DNA from: DASCOT01 sp036012155
GTDB lineage: Bacteria > Acidobacteriota > UBA890 > WLXD01
Reading direction: 5' to 3'
NCBI GenBank assembly: GCA_036012155.1
Contig: DASCOT010000134.1
Span: forward strand, 1 to 7,032
DNA length: 7,032 nt
Shown here: positions 1-6,703 of the stretch, in pieces
How the letters are laid out: each line of letters starts with the position of its first letter
Position numbering within the stretch: the first letter of the stretch is position 1
The notes under the pieces: generated by a model
Database searches by the model: none
What the model saw: the letters and a program-made list of their open reading frames with translations, nothing else
Told to the model about the DNA's origin: nothing
Position numbers and translations under genes: made by a program

Positions 1-1528
1 CCCCGTTTCGGTCGTCGAGGGCGAAGAGGTAGCCGTCGACCGTGCCGGAGAACGCTAGGCCGCCGGCGGTGGTCAAAATCCCAGCCCCGAAGGACACCGA
101 CGGGGTGATCGGATACTCCCAGCGGAGGTTGCCGGTCAACGGGTCGATAGCGCGAATCGCAGCCGTGACGTTCTCCATGTGGTCGGCTGCTTCGGTGGTG
201 CCGCCGTAGTACAGATCGCCCTCGGCGTATTCCTCCTCACGCTTGTAGTAGACGTCGCCGGCGTCGAGGGAGCGCACGTAGAACAGACCCGAGCTACGGC
301 TGTAGCTCGGTGACCACCAGTTGGTGCCGCCCGTCCAGCCTGGATAGACGAGCACCCCTTCTTCGTTGGGATCGAGGCCGGGAATGAGGATCGGCCGCCC
401 GCGCTCATCGATGCCCGACGCCCACGTCTGCTTGGCGTAGGCCCTGGCGCTGAGAAACTCTCCGGTCTCGCGGTCGAGGACGTAGTAGAAGGCGTTGCGG
501 TTGGCCGTTACCAACAGCTTGCGTGGCCTTCCGTCGACCGTCGCCTCCATCAGCACCATCGTCTGGTTGGCGTCCCAATCGTGGGTGTCGTGGGGTGTGA
601 ACTGGAAGTGCCAGCGAAGCTGTCCGTTGTCCGGGTCGAGGGCGACGACGCTGTTGGCGTAGAGATTGTCCCCGGGCCGCACGTCGCCATTCCAGTCCGG
701 GCTCGGGTTTCCCGTTCCCCAATACAGCAGATCCAGGTCGGGATCATACGAGCCCGTCAGCCAGGTCGGGGCACCCCCACGCCGCCACGAGTCGCCGCCC
801 CAAGACTCGTTGCCAGCCTCGCCCTCTCCCGGAATCGTGTAGAAGCGCCACAAGCGCTCGCCGGTCTTGGCGTCGTAGGCATCCAGGAAGCCGCGGATGC
901 CGTACTCGCCGCCGGCTACGCCAGTGATGACCTTGTCCTTCACGATCAGCGGCGCGGCAGTGATGCTGTATCCAGAGCCGGGGCGAGCGACCTCGGCGTT
1001 CCAGACTACGCTGCCGGTCTTCAGATCCAACGCCAGCAGCCGTCCGTCTACCGTGCCGACGTACACGCGATCGCCAAGGATGGCGACGCCCCGATTGTTC
1101 AACCCGCAACATACCGCGAGCTTCCCGGATACCGGGTGGGTGTACTTCCAATAAGGTCGGCCAGTGGCAGCGTCGAGGGCGATGACGTTGCTCGGTGACT
1201 CGGTGATGACCATCAACCCGTCGGCCACGACAGGAGAGGTCTCGACGATCGAGAGGGTGCGGAACTGATGCACCCACTCAACCCGCATGGTGGCGACGTT
1301 GTCACGGTCGATCTGTGTCAGCGCGCTGTACTGGTTGCTGCTGTAGGAGCCCGTGTACATCAGCCAGTTGTGCGCTTCGTCGCCGGCACGCTCCAGCCGC
1401 TCGGCGGTCACCGGGGGCGCCGTCGCAGGCGCCTGCGCGGCGGCTCCTGGCGTCCAGCCGTCAGGCGAGATGGCGAGCGCAATGGACCCTGCAAGTCCTA
1501 GGAACACGATCGCAGCGCGGCGCTTCAT
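1..1528 (-). CDS. PQQ-dependent alcohol dehydrogenase (methanol/ethanol dehydrogenase family), C-terminus beyond window
   Basis: Periplasmic quinoprotein that oxidises alcohols or aldehydes and passes electrons to cytochrome c. 509 residues are visible and the frame is still open at base 2, so the last propeller blade is missing. Residues 1-31 form a Sec signal (KRR, then a hydrophobic run, then AAA-Q). Repeated blade motifs such as ALDAATG, ALDLKTG and AYDAKTG mark the eight-bladed beta-propeller. The family's vicinal disulfide is Cys140-Cys141 (VCCGLNNRG). By motif alignment the metal and PQQ ligands are Glu208 (GGEYG), Asn274 (GTGNPSPDWN) and the catalytic Asp317 in PHDTHDWDAN. Asp319, two residues later, matches the extra Asp of lanthanide-dependent enzymes. 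The ATG at 1528 overlaps the cytochrome stop by four bases and has no strong Shine-Dalgarno, so translational coupling is likely. Family assignment is firm; the substrate is unknown, and a fused C-terminal cytochrome domain cannot be excluded. Confidence 0.95.
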   Translation of the reverse strand, partial: MKRRAAIVFLGLAGSIALAISPDGWTPGAAAQAPATAPPVTAERLERAGDEAHNWLMYTGSYSSNQYSALTQIDRDNVATMRVEWVHQFRTLSIVETSPVVADGLMVITESPSNVIALDAATGRPYWKYTHPVSGKLAVCCGLNNRGVAILGDRVYVGTVDGRLLALDLKTGSVVWNAEVARPGSGYSITAAPLIVKDKVITGVAGGEYGIRGFLDAYDAKTGERLWRFYTIPGEGEAGNESWGGDSWRRGGAPTWLTGSYDPDLDLLYWGTGNPSPDWNGDVRPGDNLYANSVVALDPDNGQLRWHFQFTPHDTHDWDANQTMVLMEATVDGRPRKLLVTANRNAFYYVLDRETGEFLSARAYAKQTWASGIDERGRPILIPGLDPNEEGVLVYPGWTGGTNWWSPSYSRSSGLFYVRSLDAGDVYYKREEEYAEGDLYYGGTTEAADHMENVTAAIRAIDPLTGNLRWEYPITPSVSFGAGILTTAGGLAFSGTVDGYLFALDDRNG

Positions 1529-2307
1529 GGACCGTTATCCGGGCCGTTGAGGCGTGAGAGATAGGCGATGACGTCTGTCAGTTCGTCGTCGGTCAGCAGC
1601 TCACCGAAGGCTGGCATCAACGATTCGATTCGCTTGTCGAGGCGAGTCAGGTCAAGCTTCCTGAACGCCCTCAATCCATCGTTGCCGTCGAGGAGCCGAA
1701 TGGTGAATTGATCCTCGTTGATTATGTACCCCTCGACCTCTTCACCGCTGTGCGTCGAAAGGGAGGCCCTCCACCATCGGGGCTCGACCTCGGCATTGGG
1801 CTCAACCAGCGCGGCGTGGAGCGCCTCGGGGCCAAGCCGCCAGCCGATCCAGCTGAGGTCGGGTCCCTGGCGACCACCGGTCCCGTTGACCATGTGGCAA
1901 AGGGCGCAATCGGCGCGGCCATTGAAGAGGTCTCGTCCTCTGGAGGGGTCCCCGGCGATCTCCGCCGTGCCGCCGCTCAGCGAGCGCAGGTAAGCCACCA
2001 CCTGCCAGGTGCTTCGGTCGTTGAGGCCGTTCCAAGGCATGCCCGGCAACCCGCTCTGAATGATCGTGAACACCTGCGCATCGTCGTTGCCGTTTCGGTA
2101 GGGTCGGCGTCTGAGGTTCGGACCCCGGCCTCCGGTGGCGTTGCCGCCGTGGCACGACGAGCAGTTTCGCAAGAACAGCTGCTCGCCGGCGGCGATATCG
2201 CTCGCCGTGCCGTACGGATTCTGCGCCGGCTCGGCCAGGCACGTTGCAGCGATGAGCAGGATGCAGGTCATCACTGCCGGCCAACAACGGTGCTCTTTCG
2301 ATGGCAT
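1525..2307 (-). CDS. Secreted di-haem cytochrome c
   Basis: Electron-transfer protein of 260 residues, probably periplasmic. A signal peptide covers about residues 1-25 (MTCILLIAATCLA followed by EPAQN). Domain 1 is a class I cytochrome c with haem motif CSSCH at 49-53 and likely axial Met90 (GLPGMPWN). Domain 2 has CALCH at 134-138 and likely axial Met231 (SLMPAFG), followed by a DDELTDVIAYL helix typical of cytochrome c C-termini. The roughly 90 residues between the second CXXCH and its Met are longer than in a minimal cytochrome. They contain a LVEPNAEV...GYIINEDQFTIRLLD segment like that of the large 'putative haem-binding' domain family. The frame is open upstream to 2673, but the start at 2307 is preferred: it gives the signal peptide and has AAAGGGA nine bases upstream. 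It is the first gene of the leftward operon and the likely electron acceptor of the overlapping PQQ dehydrogenase. Confidence 0.93.
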   Translation of the reverse strand: MPSKEHRCWPAVMTCILLIAATCLAEPAQNPYGTASDIAAGEQLFLRNCSSCHGGNATGGRGPNLRRRPYRNGNDDAQVFTIIQSGLPGMPWNGLNDRSTWQVVAYLRSLSGGTAEIAGDPSRGRDLFNGRADCALCHMVNGTGGRQGPDLSWIGWRLGPEALHAALVEPNAEVEPRWWRASLSTHSGEEVEGYIINEDQFTIRLLDGNDGLRAFRKLDLTRLDKRIESLMPAFGELLTDDELTDVIAYLSRLNGPDNGP

Positions 2308-2316
2308 GTTCGACGA

Positions 2317-2323
2317 TCCCTTT
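2317..2323 (-). promoter_or_regulatory. Ribosome binding site of the di-haem cytochrome c
   Basis: On the minus strand this reads AAAGGGA, nine bases before the ATG at 2307. It supports this start over upstream in-frame codons as far as 2673, whose use would put about 120 unrelated residues in front of the signal peptide. Confidence 0.6.
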
Positions 2324-2336
2324 CTCGAGGCGCGCG

Positions 2337-2366
2337 AATCTAGCACTCCGTATCGACTCGCCTCAA
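2337..2366 (-). promoter_or_regulatory. Possible sigma-70-like promoter of the leftward operon
   Basis: Read on the minus strand, TTGAGG (2361-2366) stands 18 bases before TAGATT (2337-2342). Each hexamer matches four of six consensus positions. A transcript would start near 2330 and leave a leader of about 23 bases before the cytochrome start. The match is weak and the position is the main support. Confidence 0.3.
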
Positions 2367-2503
2367 GTTGCCGCCTTAGCCGCGTCGATCGGGTTCGCTC
2401 AGCCCAGGGATACTCGAGACCCGACGGAATGGCGTCCTTGATCGCGCCGTGTCTAACGGTCGACCTGACCGCTGGAGTCTCTCTCGCGGAGGCAAGGGAA
2501 GCA

Positions 2504-2653
2504 ATGCGACAGGAGGATCGAAGGTGGCTCGTGTGGGCGTGCATCCTGGGGGCGTTCACAGGCTGCGCGGCACACCCACCGACGCCCTGCAGCAGGCGGT
2601 TGACAGCGATGGCCAGGGCGGATTGGATCTGTGTAGGAGGGTTCATATGGTAG
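2504..2653 (+). CDS. Possible small lipoprotein-like ORF upstream of the flavoprotein
   Basis: A 49-residue frame whose function is not recognised. Its N-terminus reads MRQEDRRWLVWACILGAFTGC: a charged start, a hydrophobic stretch, then Cys21 in AFTGC, which fits a loose lipobox. The short mature part is AAHPPTPCSRR and so on. AAGGGA (2494-2499) lies four bases before the ATG, with GGAGG (2488-2492) further back. The stop at 2651-2653 falls just inside the flavoprotein gene, whose ATG is at 2647, giving a 7-base overlap that would couple the two. The second half of the frame looks less protein-like than the overlapping flavoprotein frame, which stays open through this stretch. The ORF could therefore be a leader peptide, a remnant of a longer lipoprotein, or chance. 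Confidence 0.35.
   Translation: MRQEDRRWLVWACILGAFTGCAAHPPTPCSRRLTAMARADWICVGGFIW
2635..2640 (+). promoter_or_regulatory. Strong Shine-Dalgarno deciding the flavoprotein start
   Basis: A perfect AGGAGG lies six bases before the ATG at 2647. It fixes that start against the in-frame ATG at 2449, which would add 66 residues in front of the Tat signal. Confidence 0.85.
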
Positions 2654-4548
2654 ACGGCATCAGGGCACGTCAACTCGGCATCGACCGCAACATCACGCGG
2701 CGTGATTTCGTCAACGGTTTCGCGGTGGGTAGCGCCGGCGCGTGGGCGGCAACGCGCAGTGTGTTCGCGGGGCTAGATGGCCCGAAGGCGAACGTGGAAG
2801 CGGTTGCCGCCGGTTATCCGCCCCGCCTTACCGGATTGCGCGGTAGCCATGAAGGGTCGTTCGAGGTGGGGCACAGCCTCCGCGACGGCGCCTACGAGAG
2901 CCTGTCGGGTGCCGAGGATTCCGGCGAGGTTTACGACCTGGTGGTGGTCGGTGGCGGACTGTCGGGGCTGTCGGGCGCTCACTTCTTTCGTCAAGCCCTC
3001 GGCAACGATCAAACCGTCTTGATCCTCGACAACCATGATGATTTCGGTGGACACGCCAAGCGCAACGAGTTCACCTACGAGGGGCGGACGTGGATCGGCT
3101 ACGGCGGAACCATGAGCATCACTTCGCCGTTCCCCTTCACCTATGCTGGCAAGGCGCTGCTGGATGATCTGGGCATCGAGGTCGATCGAGCCAGCGAGTT
3201 CGTCGACAACGATGTCTATGCAGGGTTGGGCTCGGCGACCTTCTTCGATCGCGAGACATTCGGCGCTGATCAGTTGGTGGTGGGGCCCGGAGACAGCTCC
3301 TGGGATGAGTTCTTTCGTACGGCCCCGTTTTCAGATCGCGCACGCCGGGACCTGATCCGCATCCACACCGACAACCGTGACTACATGGCCGGGCTGAGCC
3401 GCGCCGATAAACGTGCCCGGCTTGCCAGGATGAGCTACCAGGAGTACCTGCTCGACGTGGCGAATGTGAGCCAGGAGGCGATCAAGTTCTTCCTCGGGCG
3501 AGGCTACCGGAACAACAAGCGGGTCGATACGCTCCCGGCGCTCGAGGCGGCGCAAGGCCGCGCCCCTGGATTCGATGCCCTCGACCTCGGCCAGGAGCGT
3601 CGTTGGTCGGGCAGCTCGGACTATCGAATGCACTTTCCGGACGGCAATGCCACCATCGCCCGCCTGCTGATCAACCGGCTGGTCCCTGCCGCGTTGCCTG
3701 GCGATCACGATATGGAATCGGTGTTGAAGGCGCCACTACGGTACGATCGCCTCGACGAGAAGGGCGCCAACGTGAGGATGCGTCTCGACAGCACCGTCGT
3801 GCGCGTCGAGCACGAGGGCGATGTCGAAAAGGCCGATTGGGTGCGGGTTGCCTACGTGAAGGACGGCAAGCTGGTGCGAGTGCGTGCCCGCAACTGTCTG
3901 CTCGCTTGCTGGAACCACGTGGTCCCGTACCTGGTGCCCGACCTACCGCAGGAGCAAAAGGATGCGCTTGGCTACCCGGTGAAGGTGCCCATGATGTACA
4001 CCAACGTGTTCATCAAGAACTGGCGAGCTTTCAAGGAGCTGGGAGTATCTCGCCTGAGCTATCCGGCCATGTATCACACTTCCTGCAGGCTCGACTATCC
4101 GGTGTCGATGGGGGGCTACGAATGCACGCAGTCTCCGGATGATCCCATCGTCTTGCACATGACCCGTAACCCCAACAGTCCTGGCCTGTCGCGCAAGGAG
4201 CAGCAACGCGCAGGGATGCTCGACATGCTGATGACCCCGTTCGAGACCATCGAGCGCGAGACCCGAGACCAGCTGACGCGCGCCCTCGAAGGCGGCGGCT
4301 TCGATCCGGCCGAGGACATCCTGGCGATCACCGCGAACCGTTGGCCGCATGGGTATGCCTACACCTACGACTCGCTCGACGACCCCGACATGCCCGATGC
4401 CGATCGCCCGCACGTCCTCGGTCGCAAGCCTCTCGGGAAGATCGCCATCGCCAATGCCGACGCCGGCGCTGCGGCGTACACCAATGTCGCGATTGATCAG
4501 GCCGATCGAGCCGTTCAGGAGTTGATGCTGGCGAACGGGTTGAAGTAG
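2647..4548 (+). CDS. Tat-exported FAD oxidoreductase, spermidine dehydrogenase (SpdH)-like
   Basis: Flavoprotein of 633 residues. The closest family I recognise is bacterial spermidine dehydrogenase and related FAD/NAD(P)-binding amine oxidoreductases, which oxidise the secondary amine of spermidine to an amino-aldehyde plus diaminopropane. A Tat signal is visible: TRRDF at 17-21, then a small-residue hydrophobic run (VNGFAVGSAGAWAA). The YPPRLTGLRGSHEGSFEVGHSLRDG segment at 57-81 is characteristic of the family. The Rossmann FAD motif is VVVGGGLSGLSG at 99-110, followed by ILILDNHDDFGGHAKRNEF at 125-142 with the GGH turn that contacts FAD. The C-terminal FAD-contact region is GKIAIANADAGAAAYTNVAI near 597-616, closed by the helix DQADRAVQEL. 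The length is normal for the family and no disruption is seen. The next gene starts 28 bases downstream, so the two are probably co-transcribed. Actual substrate and haem content are not deducible. Family call is strong, spermidine specificity weak. Confidence 0.88.
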   Translation: MVDGIRARQLGIDRNITRRDFVNGFAVGSAGAWAATRSVFAGLDGPKANVEAVAAGYPPRLTGLRGSHEGSFEVGHSLRDGAYESLSGAEDSGEVYDLVVVGGGLSGLSGAHFFRQALGNDQTVLILDNHDDFGGHAKRNEFTYEGRTWIGYGGTMSITSPFPFTYAGKALLDDLGIEVDRASEFVDNDVYAGLGSATFFDRETFGADQLVVGPGDSSWDEFFRTAPFSDRARRDLIRIHTDNRDYMAGLSRADKRARLARMSYQEYLLDVANVSQEAIKFFLGRGYRNNKRVDTLPALEAAQGRAPGFDALDLGQERRWSGSSDYRMHFPDGNATIARLLINRLVPAALPGDHDMESVLKAPLRYDRLDEKGANVRMRLDSTVVRVEHEGDVEKADWVRVAYVKDGKLVRVRARNCLLACWNHVVPYLVPDLPQEQKDALGYPVKVPMMYTNVFIKNWRAFKELGVSRLSYPAMYHTSCRLDYPVSMGGYECTQSPDDPIVLHMTRNPNSPGLSRKEQQRAGMLDMLMTPFETIERETRDQLTRALEGGGFDPAEDILAITANRWPHGYAYTYDSLDDPDMPDADRPHVLGRKPLGKIAIANADAGAAAYTNVAIDQADRAVQELMLANGLK

Positions 4549-4562
4549 CCGGAGCACTGGCC

Positions 4563-4569
4563 AGGGGAG
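4563..4569 (+). promoter_or_regulatory. Ribosome binding site of the metallohydrolase
   Basis: AGGGGAG lies seven bases before the ATG at 4577, inside the 28-base gap after the flavoprotein stop. It supports independent initiation within one transcript and fixes a start that begins directly with the lipoprotein signal. Confidence 0.65.
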
Positions 4570-4576
4570 TGCGAGC

Positions 4577-6703
4577 ATGTGTCACCTCGTTGCCAGGGGC
4601 ACGATCACGACGTTGGCTATCCTCGGGATAGGTTGCGCGCCGGACACCCCTGCGCCCGCTCAACAGGCAGAGTCTCTCGAGCGTCGTGAGGCGCGCTACA
4701 TCGAGCCTGTTCCCTGGGACAAGGAGCACATCACGAAGGCCATCGGGCTCGGCTATCCGGAGCTCGGCATGGAAATGGACGTCGCCCATTCCGAGATGCG
4801 GACGATCGACGGCCGCAGCTGCGTCGTCGGCAACATGGTCTCGTTCGATGTTGACGACGACTACGCCTTTGACATTGATGAGCCGGTCAGCGTCACCCTC
4901 ACGTACGCTCCTGAGCACACCAGCGCCACCTCGTTCCAGGTGATCTGGGATCGCAACGGTGGCGACGGGCACGGCAGGCTGGTGGTCGACGTCGAACCCG
5001 GTGCGACCTTCCGGGAGACCACGGTGACCCTCGACCGGGCGCGATTGGCAGGGCTGGGGGCGCAGCGAACAGATTTTGCGGTCGGGGTGTCTCGTGCTGC
5101 CGTGGCGCTGTGTGACGTGTCGATCGAACGGAGCGGGACAACGTCCCCGGCGGCGCAATTCGGTACGGTGCGGCTCGCCATTGAGGACGGCGCCACGGGA
5201 GGCTCTATGCCTGCCAGGGTAGGCATCTATGACGAGCCCGGACGGGCGCCGCTCCCGTCCGAGAGCGCGATACCCGTATGGAGGTTCATCGACCGAGTAC
5301 GGCGCCACTGGTTGAATCGCCGCACCATGTGGCCCTCCGACAACCGGCAGGCTTTCTACGTGAACGCCTCCTATGAGGCACGGCTACCTGTCGGTACTTA
5401 TGAGCTCGCTGCAACCCACGGAGTCGAGTACCACGGGTATCACGGCACCTTCGAGGTGAGGGAAGGGGAGACCACGGAAGTAACCGCGTCGCTCCAACGT
5501 TACGACGATCTGCCGAGCCGCGGCTGGTTCTCGGGCGAGTCACATGTCCACCTGCGGCGCGATCGCGTCGACGACCTGGACGCATGGGCGCAACTCGCCG
5601 CCGAGGACGTTCACGTCGCCAACCTGGTGGAGATGGGCAACATCGGCGGCACGTACTTCAAGCAGCCGGCCTGGGGTGCCGAGGGTCGCTTCGCGCGAGA
5701 CGGAACCGTGCTCGTATCGGGCCAGGAGGACCCGCGGACCGGTCATCGCGGACACACGTTACATTGGGATATCGAGCGCCCGACCCACGCCGACTCGAGT
5801 ACGTTCTACGACTACCACGACGTGTTCGAACAGACCCGGGCGAACGGCGGCATCACCGGCTACGCGCACCTGGGCTCCTTGTTCAATGGCGAGCGTGGGC
5901 TCGCCCTCGATATCCCGCACGGCCTCATCGACTTCATCGAAGTCCTGCAGGGTGGCAACCTGCACACCGACCTCTGGTACGACTTCCTCAACCTCGGATA
6001 TCGGGTCCTGCCTGCCGCTGGCGCCGACTACCCCTATTTCGGCCCCACGCTACCTGGCGTCGAGCGTACCTATGTGCAGCTGGACGGTGCGTTCAGCGCC
6101 GACGCCTGGTTCGACGGCTTTCGTGAAGGCCGCACCTACGTCACCAACGGCCCGTTTCTCGAGGCCACCGTCAACGGTCAACCGATGGGATCAGAGGTCC
6201 GCGTCGAGGCCGGCACACCGCTGAGCGTCGTGGCTGCTGCGAAGATGAACCCGGAGATCGAGCCGCTCGTGCGCTTGGAGCTGGTCGTTCTCGGCGATGT
6301 GGTAGAGGAGGTCCCGGTGGCACCCGGTGAGGATCGCGCGCACATGGAAACGACACTGGTCGCCGACCGGAGCATGTGGCTCGCCGTCCGCGCCTATGGT
6401 GTGCACGCCGAGCGTTGGTATACGACCGTGGCTCACAGCGCGCCGTTCTACGTGGTGGTCGGGGATCAGCCGACCTGGAAGACCGATGCCGTTCCGCAGC
6501 TCATCGACGAGCGCCTGCAGCACCTCCAGGAGCTCCTGTCCACTCCGATCGACCCGGTGGAGGACCTAGAGGCGTTCGAGACCGGCGACCTGCTGATCGA
6601 GCAGTGGGATCTGCAGCTGCCTCGCCTGACGGAGCGAGTTGAGGAAGCGCGGGCTCTCTATGAGCAGCTGCGCCAACGGCACGCGGAGGCGGTAGGTCGG
6701 TAG
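4577..6703 (+). CDS. CehA/McbA-type metallohydrolase lipoprotein (PHP-like domain)
   Basis: 708-residue exported hydrolase. The N-terminus (TTLAILGIGC, Cys20) fits a permissive lipobox, so it is probably membrane-anchored in the periplasm or on the cell surface. Residues 65-185 form a beta-rich region with two cysteines (82 and 179) that could pair. Residues 195-306 resemble a beta-sandwich regulatory domain (MWPSDNRQAFYVNASYEARLP, then GTYELAATHGVEY). The PHP-like catalytic domain spans about 315-530. It shows the paired histidines His323 and His325 (GESHVH), Glu384 (SGQED), His393 (RGHTLH), His431 (YAHLG), Asp484 (AGADYP) and the family's closing EGRTYVTNGP at 517-526. A charged helical tail covers about 638-705. 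CehA itself hydrolyses carbaryl, but most family members have no known substrate, so only metal-dependent hydrolysis is claimed. It lies 28 bases behind the SpdH-like gene, probably in its operon. Confidence 0.88.
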   Translation: MCHLVARGTITTLAILGIGCAPDTPAPAQQAESLERREARYIEPVPWDKEHITKAIGLGYPELGMEMDVAHSEMRTIDGRSCVVGNMVSFDVDDDYAFDIDEPVSVTLTYAPEHTSATSFQVIWDRNGGDGHGRLVVDVEPGATFRETTVTLDRARLAGLGAQRTDFAVGVSRAAVALCDVSIERSGTTSPAAQFGTVRLAIEDGATGGSMPARVGIYDEPGRAPLPSESAIPVWRFIDRVRRHWLNRRTMWPSDNRQAFYVNASYEARLPVGTYELAATHGVEYHGYHGTFEVREGETTEVTASLQRYDDLPSRGWFSGESHVHLRRDRVDDLDAWAQLAAEDVHVANLVEMGNIGGTYFKQPAWGAEGRFARDGTVLVSGQEDPRTGHRGHTLHWDIERPTHADSSTFYDYHDVFEQTRANGGITGYAHLGSLFNGERGLALDIPHGLIDFIEVLQGGNLHTDLWYDFLNLGYRVLPAAGADYPYFGPTLPGVERTYVQLDGAFSADAWFDGFREGRTYVTNGPFLEATVNGQPMGSEVRVEAGTPLSVVAAAKMNPEIEPLVRLELVVLGDVVEEVPVAPGEDRAHMETTLVADRSMWLAVRAYGVHAERWYTTVAHSAPFYVVVGDQPTWKTDAVPQLIDERLQHLQELLSTPIDPVEDLEAFETGDLLIEQWDLQLPRLTERVEEARALYEQLRQRHAEAVGR

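Larger units (their letters stand above)
2308..2503. other. Divergent intergenic control region
   Basis: About 196 bases separate the leftward cytochrome start from the first candidate start of the rightward arm. Promoters for both arms would be expected here. Only the weak leftward candidate at 2337-2366 could be pointed out. No convincing rightward -35/-10 pair, operator palindrome or riboswitch was seen. Confidence 0.5.

Noticed and set aside
581..1198. 205-residue plus-strand frame
   Set aside because: It is antisense to the PQQ dehydrogenase, whose conserved motifs cover the same bases.
2449..2646. Extended N-terminus of the flavoprotein from the ATG at 2449
   Set aside because: It would place 66 extra residues ahead of the Tat signal, whereas the ATG at 2647 has a perfect AGGAGG six bases upstream.
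2308..2673. Extended N-terminus of the cytochrome from 2673
   Set aside because: The added 122 residues have no recognisable fold and would bury the signal peptide. The start at 2307 has its own ribosome binding site.
3943..4578. 211-residue minus-strand frame
   Set aside because: It is antisense to the flavoprotein's C-terminal half and shows no independent motif or start signal.
5211..5230. Six-base inverted repeat ATGCCT/AGGCAT
   Set aside because: It lies inside the metallohydrolase coding sequence and is short enough to be chance.
4328..5308. 326-residue open frame on the minus strand
   Set aside because: It lies antisense to two well-recognised genes and spans their junction. Its sequence is Arg-, Gly- and Pro-rich low-complexity, as expected from GC-rich antisense DNA.
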